The translations under genes were made by a program, and so were the position numbers. A stretch of DNA of 64,000 bases, taken from contig CAIIXF020000001.1 in NCBI GenBank assembly GCA_903813345.2, positions 53,833,885 to 53,897,884 on the forward strand, in the 5' to 3' direction. Source of the stretch: Owenia fusiformis (taxonomy: Eukaryota; Annelida; Polychaeta; Sabellida; Oweniidae). This document shows, piece after piece, positions 10,466-22,200 of the stretch (position 1 is the stretch's first letter; every line of letters starts with the position of its first letter). A model generated the notes under the pieces. That model had not been told where the DNA came from, did not search any database, and saw nothing but the letters and a program-made list of their open reading frames with translations.

Positions 10466-11939
10466 CATTGTTCTTCTTTGCAATTGAAGTACAACAATGG
10501 GAAAATATTCCAAGGGAGCTACGTCTTTGCAAATTGAAGTAGGACGATGGGAAAATATTCCAAGGGAGCTACGTCTTTGCAAATTAAAGTAGGACGATGG
10601 GAAAATATTCAAAGAGAGCTATATTTTTGCAAATTGAAGTAGGACGATGGGAAAATATTCAAAGAGAGCTATATTTTTGCAAATTGAAGTAGGACGATGG
10701 GAAAATATTCCAAGAGAGCTATATTTTTGCAAATTGAAGTAGGACGATGGGAAAATATTCCAAGAGAGCTACGTCTTTGCAAATTGAAGTAGGACGATGG
10801 GTATTCCAAGAGAGCTACATGTACGTCTTTGCAAATTGAAGAAGGACGAGGGGAAAATATTCCAAGAGAGCTATATTTTTGCAAATTGAAGTAGGACGAT
10901 GGGAAAATATTCCAAGAGAACTACGTCTTTGCAAATTGAAGTAGGACGATGGGTATTCCAAGAGAGCTACATGTACATGTACGTCTTTGCAAATTGAAGT
11001 AGGATGAGGGGAAAATATTCCAAGAGAGCTACGTCTGCAAATTGAAGTAGGATGATGGGGAAACATTCAAAGAGAACTACATCTTTGCAAATTGAAGTAG
11101 AACGATGGGAAAATATTCCAAGAGAGCTACATCTTTGCAAATTGAAGTAGGACGATGGGAAAATATTCCAAGAGAGCTACATCTTTGCAAATTGAAGTAG
11201 GGCGATGAAAAAATATTCCAAGAGAGCTATATTCTTGCAAATTGAAGTAGGTCAATGGGAAAATATTCCAAGAGAGCTACGTCTTTGCAAATTGAAGTAG
11301 GACAAGGGGAAAATATTCCAAGAGAGCTACGTCTTTGCAAATTGAAGTAGGACGATGGGGAAACATTCCAAGAGAACTACGTCTTTGCAAATTGAAGTAG
11401 AACGATGGGAAAATATTCCAAGAGAGCTACGTCTTTGCAAATTGAAGTAGGATAATGGGAAAATATTCCAAGAGAGCTACGTCTTTGCAAATTGAAGTAG
11501 GAATATGGGAAAATATTCCAAGAGAGCTACGTCTTTGCAAATTGAACTACGACAATCCAAGAAAGCTACGTCTTTGCAAATTGAAGTAGGACAATGGGGA
11601 AATATTCCAAGATAGCTACGTCTTTGCAAAATGAAGTAGGACGATGGGGAAATATTCCAAGAGAGCTACGTCTTTGCAAATTGAAGTAGGACGATGGGGA
11701 AATATTCCAAGATAGCTACGTCTTTGCAAAATGAAGTAGGACGATGGGGAAATATTCCCAGAGAGCTACGTCTTTGCAAATTGAAGTACGACAATCCAAG
11801 AAAGCTACGTCTTTGCAAATTGAAGTAGGACAATGGGGAAATATTCCAAGAGAGCTACGTCTTTGCAAATTGAAGTAGGACGATGGGGAAATATTCCAAG
11901 AGAGCTACGTCTTTGCAAATTGAAGTAGGACGATGTGAA
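10466..11939. repeat. 50-bp minisatellite, about 30 units, derived from LINE coding sequence
   Basis: Unit GCTACGTCTTTGCAAATTGA then AGTAGGACGATGGGAAAATA then TTCCAAGAGA. Units differ by few bases, with occasional short units. On the plus strand each unit reads NIPRELRLCKLK in one frame, the same peptide as the start of the LINE tail that follows at 11940. Because 50 is not a multiple of three, the frame shifts each unit. Confidence 0.95.
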
Positions 11940-12172
11940 AACATTCCAAGAGAGCTACGTCTTTGTAAATACTGTTTAACAAATGGTAGAAACATTGTAG
12001 AAGATAAATTCCATTTTATCATAGATTGCCCATTAGTATTGACTTTTTAAGAATAACTAACCTATCCTCCCTTGTACATTATAATATATATAAATTTTAT
12101 AAATTAATGTCATCTAATAATGAAGAAATAATTTGTAGTTTTGCATGTTTTATTTATCATAGTTTCAAATAA
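11940..12172 (+). pseudogene. 3' end of a non-LTR retrotransposon ORF2 (fragment)
   Basis: Translation reads NIPRELRLCKYC… then EDKFHFIIDCP, the C-C-H-C zinc-knuckle signature at the C-terminus of many LINE ORF2 proteins. After a frame shift near 12070 it ends with a short conserved-looking tail and the stop TAA at 12170-12172. The rest of the LINE is missing upstream, replaced by the minisatellite. Confidence 0.75.
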
Positions 12173-13133
12173 AGATCATTATTTCTAACAGATCTTGAAT
12201 AATCATAAAGCTAAGTAATATTCATAATGCGATCTAAAATATGTAAATTGTATACTATACATATACCATAATATATATGGGCATAAGGCCTTGAATATAT
12301 GAAAAAATTACTATAATAAAGATATTTGATTATTTAGATCCTCAAACATTTCTAAAATCCCTCAGACTCTCTTATTATGTTTGAATGAATATTAATAAAA
12401 TCTTATTCTTACTTTTTATGAAGTAAATCCTTATAATTTAATCCATATACGACGAATATATTAAGATTAAATTTTTCTCCGACTAGTGTTCATTCGAAGA
12501 CTGGTAGTTATTATTTGTATCTGTTGGATTTTATGGAAAGCAACCAATCACTGTAGGCATTATGAATCAAACTGGGGGAATATGTATGAGATTATTAAAA
12601 TGACTAATTGAAAACTATAGGTATGGAATTGTCTGTGAATTAATACTATTTTGTCTTAAAGTATGACATCAATTTACTTGAAATTTTAGGAGTAGCTTAT
12701 TTATAGGTAAACAACAATATCTAAGACCAAGATGTATCAGCAAAGATTTTTGCTAAATTTCAAAGTGGCAAATAGTTGTTTTTCTTGTCTCTTTATCATA
12801 TAAAAATTGTAACAAAGACCTCGATTTTATGATTTATGGCAAATACATGTATATGACCTCAAATTTAATTCTTGCCATTGCCAAAGACCTGAATCGCGCT
12901 ATACAATTTCGGTCTTTTAACAATGAACAGAATAAAATTTGAGGTCATATATTGTGCCATGAATCATAAAATTTCCATTTCATTCCTTAGTATAACATGA
13001 TAATTTTGGCATCAAACTGCTCTTAAATACAGGTAGCTCATATTAGAAAAATTATTCAGATTTTGCATCCTGGAAATTTCTAATGTGCCATTTGTACTCA
13101 TATTCATGAAATTTAATTTTTCTCTGCTTAAAG
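12173..13133. other. No recognised feature
   Basis: AT-rich sequence with local short inverted repeats around 12820-12970 (TTATGATTTATGGC / GCCATGAATCATAAAA). The exon before 13134, which must encode the first half of the G8 domain, is not found here. Confidence 0.45.
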
Positions 13134-13263
13134 GTAATCCAGTGCCTGTAACATGGACAAAGTTATCCAAGACTGCAGAGCAGGGTAGTGATGTCATCAC
13201 ACTAATGCAAGCTGTTTCCTGGCAACCAGGAGATGATATTGTCATACCAACGACCAATCACAG
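13134..13263 (+). CDS. PKHD1L1: PKHD1L1-like exon 1 of window (G8 domain 1, second half)
   Basis: The acceptor is ttaaag and the donor cag|gtatgt. It reads GNPVPVTWTKLSKTAEQG…WQPGDDIVIPTTNHR, the conserved WTxL…AxxG…DWxxGDxIVI run of G8 domains. It starts in phase 1, so a preceding exon is required. Confidence 0.93.
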
Positions 13264-16200
13264 GTATGTCATTTGATTGAGGTCTTATCCGGACACCACT
13301 GGGACCAGCTAAAAGTGTTTGAATTTGCAGGTGTTCACATTTCCAGATGTTTGCATTCTTGCGTTCTCTGGATTCAGGATTTTAAAGAAATATATATATT
13401 AGGTTATTTGCTGGGAGGGATTGAATATGGGTTTTATTCAGAGGGACAATATGATATTGACCGAAGGGTAATATGATATTGATTGAGGGAGCACAGCAAC
13501 TGAGTGTCAATAGGGTATTGCCCAAGGCCAATATCATATTTTTCAAAGAATAAAACCAATATTCAATCCCTACCAGATATAACCTATTTATTCCATAATA
13601 CATCCCTCTAAAATGTTACATTTAGATAATGCAAACATTATATTAATACGAGGGGTGATCCAAAAATCTTGGATGCCCCGCTCTAACTTTGATATTTTCT
13701 AATATAATTACATGAAACTTTCAGATAATAAAGATCAACATCTGAGTGTCATCTGCCATCATCATTTTCACATATTAAGACCTACTTTTCAACATATTTT
13801 CCACGAATTTGAACACATTTTTCATACCACTTTACCAATAAATGGAAGACATTTATGACACCACCATTGCTTATGTGATACAAATGCTGCTGGAGTGTTA
13901 CTGTAAACCTCATCAAATGAGTAAAAAAACATTTCAAACCTCCTTTCAACTTGCAGAAAAGGAAGAAAATCACACGGAGTCATATATAGACTGTATTGTG
14001 CACATGGTAGCTGCTCAAGGTCAATAATAGTGAAAATATCTTGTAGTTTTCTTTGTTCCACTTTGATTATTTTCGTGTTCTGCATTTCAGCAGCCATCTT
14101 GCAGCAAAAATGATACCAGAATGAGAGTTGCTTGTCTGATGGCATTTTCTTAGAATTTGACATGTACGGCCATTGTCATATTTGACATTATAATTAAAAC
14201 ACAATTAATTGGTTGTCTAGTAACAAAGGAAGTAAACTAACATGGTTTAACATTCAAAATTCAAAGAAATATAGTGGTCAAGACTTGCGAAACAAGTGAA
14301 ATGGCGGCAACATTTAAGTCTGAATATTGCCATGTGCGAATACCGTTCCGGGTGGCAGGGTCCCTGTATTAAAAACTATCTAGAAAACTATATAAAATAT
14401 ATCATTTCTCTATGAAATTATTACACAAAGTAGTTGGGTTGTTGGTCTTTATTATTGGAAAGTTTAAAGTATTTCCTATCAAAAACTAACAAAAATAGAG
14501 CAGGGCGTCCAATACTTTTGGATCACCCCTCGTAAATGCACATTGTTTGAAGTTAAACTTCAAAGTTATTTATCAAAGCTTTATCAATTAGTCAAAGTTA
14601 AAAATAACTAATAGAGGGGTTTACCGCCACCTGTCCTTTAAAAGAAAAAAGAAAAGCGACAGTATTGGCTTATTTTACACCCTGTAGAGTCTGCATATGC
14701 TTAGAATGAACCTGTTATATGCATGCACATATTATATGGACTGGTATAATGATATGTCACATTCAGGCATGTATCCATTATACATGTATGTCCATTGTCT
14801 AGATTGAATTTTTATACTGTATATTGTAATCAACTACATGGCGTACAATAATTAAACTACTTGTAAAATTTCCAGGCATAGTATGGGCGAGAATGAGAAA
14901 CACACCATAAAGGCAATCAGTAAGGATGGGATCACTCTTACTCTAACGAAGCCTCTGAAATATACACATATCTCCATGGTGCAAAACTTACATGGGGTGA
15001 CCCTTGAAACACGTGGTGAAGTTGGGCTTCTCACGAGGAACATCAAGATACAGGGTTCAGTCCAAGATGAATGGACAGAAACCATACCAAAATGTAAATT
15101 CAAATTTGATTCTGGTAAGTTTTTCATGTGTTTTTCTAATCGTTGGATGTAACATTTTTGGCTCACACAGGGAGCCTGTGGAATCAACAGGCATCTGTCC
15201 CGTCCATTCATAGCAGTTTCAGCAGTTCACTAAATGAGCACAGGAGTCATTTGTGTCAGGATGGCACAACTCTGATCTCCACTCAATATGGCCCTGAAAC
15301 CAAAAAAGTATATTATGTTATGCTATCAGATGTACATGTATTGGTTTTCAGGACAATTTGCTACTCAGTCATGTTTCCGGGGAAGGTTTGGTGAAGAGAT
15401 CGGGAGTGATGAATTTGGTGCTCAAGTGATGTTAGCAGCAAGAGAACCTGATAAAGGTATATGTACATGTATTTTATTCAACTTATTAAGACCAATATTT
15501 CGACTTTTTATGTCACCACCAAAAAATGTTGACATTTTGTTATGGTCTCTGTTTTTTTATGACGGCAGTTGGTGATCGGCGGGTGGTGGTTCGTGATCGG
15601 CGAGTAGTGGGTGGCGGTTGGGGTCTGTAACAAATTCTTAAAACTTCCAATACCTTAACAATTTTTTTTCAAATTGACCAAATTTTTTTTCGAAATCATC
15701 TACAAGTTATCAGAAGTTCAAATCTGACTATCGATTTGACCATCAATGACTAATTCTCAAGGTCAAAAAGGTATTTGTTCAACTTGCTTCAAATTGACCA
15801 TTTTTTTCAAAATCATCTACAAGTTCTCAGAAGTTCAAATCTGACTCTAGATTTGAGATATCACCTTCAATGACCTTCTCGGGGTAAAAAATGTATTTTT
15901 TTCAAATTGTGAGCATGCAACTAGGTGGTGACATTTTGTCATGTTAATGCCTTGTTCCAGTCTTGAAATTGGAAGTAATGAATCAAACAAATAAACATTC
16001 ATGATGCACATGTAGGCCTTTAAATTATTTATTTAGTGAATGGACAAAAAATAAACTTAATTGTGAATTTATTTGAGTATCAAAGCCTGCTACATGCAAC
16101 ATGCATGTATATAATAGACATTTAATTGTATAGTGAACACCTTTTTCTGGTAAACATCATTTGCGTTATGACAAATTCTTTTGCCAGGTTGTATCAAACA

Positions 16201-19200
16201 TTTCTGTTTCAAATATTAACCTGCTGAGCTTATATTTCAGATTTGGTGACGGGAAGGTTAGAATATGTTGAGTTTACACATACAGGCCAAGCATACAGGT
16301 TGGGCCACTACACTCTTCATTTCCACATGAACGGTAACATAAATGGATCTTATGTGAGAGGTTGTGCGTTTCATCGAACATTCAACCGTGCGACCACCAT
16401 CCATGGTGTCCATCATCTTCTTGTTGAAAATAATGTGGCATATGACATTATGGGCCATGCTATATTCACTGAGGATGGGATTGAAGAGAATAACATAATC
16501 CAGGGCAACTTAGTGGTATATACACATGCAAGCTCCAGTCTACTCAATACTGATATCACCCCTGCAGCATATTGGTAATTATTAGTGATATTTTATTACA
16601 TGAGACCTTCTATTTGCAACAATGATCAACTGTACCTTATGATCTTTACATGCATCTTTCAGAATAAGCCTTTTGACTCCAATAAAAGCCTGTCATCTCT
16701 CCACAAAAATGGTTTTTCTGCAGTAGGAGATTTTGATTATCTGTATATCAAATGTGGATTTGTAATAGTCTCTGATTGGTTGAAAGTAAGACTAGTGTCC
16801 AATCCCAGCTGATGTATTGGAGCCAATTATATCAGGACACTGCATACTCAGTTTTAAATGTTTGCCTGGCTTACGATATGGCTTTTCCACACTTTCATTA
16901 ACCAATTTTGAGTTAGCACAAGCAGCTGAAGGGAAGAATAAGAAAAACAACTGTATGACACATACAGGCCCATAGCCAGGGGGGATTCACAGCGTTCGCC
17001 CCCCACCCCCGCCCCTTGCAAAAAATTATTTAAAAATCATGCAGTTTTTCACCATTTTGAGCACTTCTCAAGTGATTTTTACCATATTTGGGCCAAAATT
17101 GTCAAATGTGAACCCCCCTGGAAATTTTTGAAAACTGAACCCCCTTGGCAAATCCTGGCTACGGGCCTGGCATATTTGTGATTCTTAGGGAGCATCTCAT
17201 AAGATCAATGCAATAATATTAAATAGAATAATATTATCAACAGGGGGCTATACTCCCTTAGTTCAAAAATATGTTCATGTAGTTCGAGATTGAAACTATT
17301 TTCTTTATATGAAAACTTTTTTTAGAGCCACTATATGACATGACACAATACTTTACTCCATAATACTACTGTTTTCCCTTGGAAATAAAATCACATAATC
17401 ACTCTTTAAATCATATATACTCGAAAAATCATATTGTCCCTGGAAAAAAAAATCATATATACTCGAAAATCAATTGTCCCTGTTCTTTTAAAAAAGAAAA
17501 AAGTTCATTTTTTCAAAAAAATTTCAGTTTTTCATTTTTTCAAAAAAATCTCATTTTTCCAATTTTTTCTTATTTTCGAAATTTTTTTTTTGAAAATTCA
17601 TGTTTTAAATTTTCATTTTTTCCGGGGTTTAAAAATAATTTTCATTTTTCCAATTTTTAAAAAAAATATTTTTCTTGAATTCTCAAATATTAAATTATGG
17701 AATAAAAAGGTCATTTCATGGTTGATTTTCAATATGGATTTTATTCCATGGTAAATATGACATTGACCTCGGTGAATATTATATTGACACTACGCTCGTT
17801 CGGTCAATATCATATTTCCCTCAGTCAATATCATATTACCTCGATAAATATTATATTGACACTCACTTGCTACGCTCGTTCGGTCAATATCATATTTCCC
17901 TCGGTCAGTATCATATTACCCTGGAATAAAATTCATATTGAAAATCAAGCATGAAATAACCTATATTTATAGGTTAGTGAATCCTAATAACATTGTACGA
18001 AACAACCATGCAGCAGGAGGGACTCATTTTGGCTTCTGGTACCGCACACTCAACCACCCTGAGGGACCATCAGCCACAAACAGCTACTGTCAGAAGAATG
18101 CAGAGCTTGGGGAATTCAGTAACAACTCTGCTCATTCTATGGGATGGTATGATTTTAATGTTATATTCTATGGTCACATTTTCCACAATTTTTTCTAGAA
18201 ATTGAAAAACTACTTGATTTTATGTCATTCCTGTACATTTTATAGTGCTTATACTTACTTTTTTATGTCCACCATGTTTGAAAATTCAGAATTGATTAGT
18301 TTTTTGGGATTCTGGGTGAATATCAAGGCAGCCATTTTGGATTTTCCATCCTAAAATCTTGTCTTTAAAGTCTTGTCTACGCATTTCCAGGCCAACTGTT
18401 TGATGGATCAATTTCAAATATTCAGGAATGATTCTTTGTATGAAAATCAGACTGCCTTTTGGGATTTTTAGTAAAGGGTAAGGCGGCCATTTTGCATTTC
18501 TTTTGAAAAAGTTTTCTTCAACTGATTAGTGTTTGGCATTCAGGATGAAAAAATTATATAGGATTGCCAATTGGTGGGGACATGTTGTACACAGATCAAT
18601 TTCAAATTTTCAGGGCTGGTTCTTACTATGAAAATCTTGAACTGATTAATTTTTTGGCATTCCCGGTAAATTTCAAGGTGGCCATTTTGGATTTTCCATT
18701 CTAAAATTGTGTCTTTAAAGTCTTGTCCACTCATTTTCAGGTTAACCATTTGACAGATCAATTTCAAATTTTCAGGGATGATTTTTAGTATCAGTCTCTA
18801 CATTTAATTAGTTTTTCTGCATTTTGGGTAAATGTTGAAGGCAGCCATTTTGGATTTTCTGTCCTAAAATCTGGTCTGTGAAGTCTTGTCTATGCATTCT
18901 CAGTGTTTGAGGGATCAATTTCAAATTTTTAAGAATGATTCTTCGTATGAAAATCTAGAACTGATTACTTTTTCATCATTCTGCGTAAATTTTAAGGTGG
19001 CTATTCTGGCTTTTCTGCCTAAAATTGTGACTGTGAAGGCCTATTTTCAGGATAACAGTTTGACGGATCAATTTCAAATTTTCAGGGATGATTCTTGAAA
19101 AGAAAATCTAGACATTATCAATTTTTTGGCATTCTTGGTTCTCAAGACAACAATTTTTGTAGTTTCCATCCTAAAATCATATCTGTTAAGTTGTTGTCCA

Positions 19201-22200
19201 CACATTTCCAGGCCAACTGATGGACGGATCAATTTCAAATTTTCAGGAATCCTTTGTATGAAAATCTCAAACTGACTGCCTTTTGAGATTTTTAGTAAAG
19301 GGTAAGGCGGCCATTTTGAATTTCTTTCTAAAAAGTTTTTTTAACTGATTCTTGTGTTTGGCATTAAGAATGAAAAAATTATATAGGATTGCCCTTTGGT
19401 GGGGATATGTTGTACACTTTTGTGTTCTTGTTTTCTATTGAGTTATTATTTCACTGCAGATTTCTTACTTTTCTTGTTTGAAGGTTTGGCTTATGGATAT
19501 TCTCAATGCCTGGTTACTTCCCAATGAAGGGTCCAGAGACCTGCAGAAGTAAGATCCCTACAACTGCCAGATTCAACACCCTTACTGCCTGGAGATGTGA
19601 GAAGGGGGCTGAAGTGGTGCATGGTGGGAACATACGTTTTGTTGACTTTATACTTGCTGATAACGAGGATGCTGGCATGGTATGGACTGAACTATTTGGG
19701 CCTTGGGGACAAGATGGGCCTGGTAAGTATAGAGAGTCAACTCTGAGTGAAATTAATGACCAATTCTTAAGATTTTGTGTGAATTGGAATAAATAAAAGT
19801 GGTGACATTACTAAATACAATATTGCCAGTCAAAAAAGTTAAAAAGGTAATAGTAGATTTCCTATTTTGACTCTATTCTCACAAATATGCTCAGAGTGAA
19901 TAAGATACACATACCTTCTAAAACTGAAAGATGTCCAGAGAGGACTCCCAACCTTCCCATCCAAATTGCTTTACCTGTAGGGCCTTCACAATGATTTTTG
20001 GCTGATGATCTCACAATGAAATGCAACAAAACTATTCGGAACTGAATTATTGGATGACCTTTCAAATTTGTACATAAATATGTACATTATTGTTCACAAA
20101 TGATTCATAAATCACTATGAAATCATACACACTCTTAATAAGTATATAAACAAAATATTTCTAATTAGACCAATCTCTTTCCAGGTGTTGATGGAGGTGC
20201 CATTATAGGACACAGTGCTATTAGTGATAACACAGAATGTACAAGGGAGGGTCTAAAGACAGTAGAAAGGGATCGCATGAGTGTAGATGGCATGCACTTC
20301 ATCAACTTTGACCGACCAAGTTGTGCCGCATTGTCAGGCTGCTGTAAGGCAAACAAAGGAGGTTTCTCAGCACAGTTTGAGAACATTAAGTGGTCTAACA
20401 GTCAGCATAAGGTAATGCACGAGAGTGGCTTGGGATGGGTCATTGTGATTTTTACTGTTGATTGATCCAGATTCATTGATACATTCATTTAGTCAATACA
20501 TGTAAATGTTGCCCGACATCTCTTGATTCTGCCTCAAATTTTTACAAATGTGAAGCTGCATAGACTTCAATTCTCGAGATATAGTAAAACAATTTGATTG
20601 TATCATTGAAAGAGGTAAGAGTTGTTATTCATAGCTACATTAATAACTCGTTCCTGTTAGTGCATGTACATGTAGTATTTTATTTTTATTACTGCAAGAG
20701 TGGGCAATAGCTTTGTCTTTAATCTCATAAAACAAGTTTTACCCTCTTTACATGGCATATTTTGTGCTCTGTTTTCCAGGCCAGATGGCATTACCCACAT
20801 GAAGGTTTTCATTATGATCTGGATGGCTCCCTCACTGGTAAAAAGGGCAACATAATGCTACCAACCAATGCCAATCTCCCTCCTGGTCAATGCACATTTG
20901 GGGGAGCTGAATACAGCAGAGGGGTGTCCGGTGCAGTTTGTGAAGACCCCATAGATTTCCATAGACTGTCATTCAATAAGCCATCGCCAAAGTCTTTACT
21001 TTATAAAGATGTTATTTTCACAAATAAATATGGCAGCAGTGTAGTTCCCTATAGGAAAAAGAGGTTGACCCATATGGAAGGATGGATGGTTACGGTGATG
21101 GACTCAGACCGTTATTTGATGACTTATAGAGATCGTCCTCAACTAACAAATATAACATATTCCGCTACCTATTATGATTTTGCACCAAATGAATATGTAA
21201 TCATATCACATAATTTCACCCAAAGACCTGATGTTTTTTCAACTCAAGGAAAAGTGAAGCCAAGCAGGAATTCAATGGTGACATTCACCGATAACTTGAA
21301 TGGTGACATCTTCTTCAATAATGACACTGATATCATGTCTTACTTAGGTGAGTATTACTTCTTTGTTGGATCGTGTATAGTAAATTGATCATTCATCTAT
21401 ATGTGTTATATGGTACATGATATCCTCATATCCTCCCTCTGCATTGTATGATTTCATTTCTCTCTCACATTTCTCTTTGAATTGTGTGCTGCAACTTACA
21501 TGTACTTACGAAAGTCTAAAATGCATGTACAAGCACATGCAAGTTCTGACGATAATTCTACCAATTAATTTTCTTTAATTAAAGATTAATTTATAATATC
21601 CATTATTACCACCTTGCCAGGCCTGCTCTAGGGGTATTGGTGCAAGTTTTTAAGGGTTTTATTTTACTATATTGACCAGAGCAATATGTGATGCCATTGA
21701 CGGGCCATTGTGGCCGGCCAATATTGGATTAACAGCCCGGCAATGTTCCTTGGGAAATTAGAAATCGCTTAAGTGTGTATAATTTTGGTTCTGTGGCAGT
21801 CCGCTTTTGCTATTTCAGCCCTGGGCATAAACGGTGGTAATAATACTAATAACGTCATTTCTGTGGGCAAAATAGTGAAATATTGGACCTTTGGCCTTCT
21901 GCCCTTGGTCCAATATTTCACTATTATTGCCCTTTGAAATGACGTTATTGTTCTATTAAAATTGTAAACTGTATGCATAATTCCTTGAAAGCTATGGTAT
22001 TGTGTTGTATTTACACTTCTTAACAATTACAAATTACAGTGTCAGGGAAAATATCATCATCCACCTTTAGTGTTGATGCCTCGGGAAATGATGATGACAG
22101 CACACCCATCAAACATAAAACTAATAATGCAGTGAACCGTCAGATCAAACCGCGTGTCATTCGATGTTTCTACAAGGATTGTATTCCACCAGTACCTCCC

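Noticed and set aside
10669-11066. Minus-strand ORFs with repeated SLGIF…SICK peptides
   Set aside because: They are only translations of the 50-bp minisatellite; the plus strand explains its origin better.
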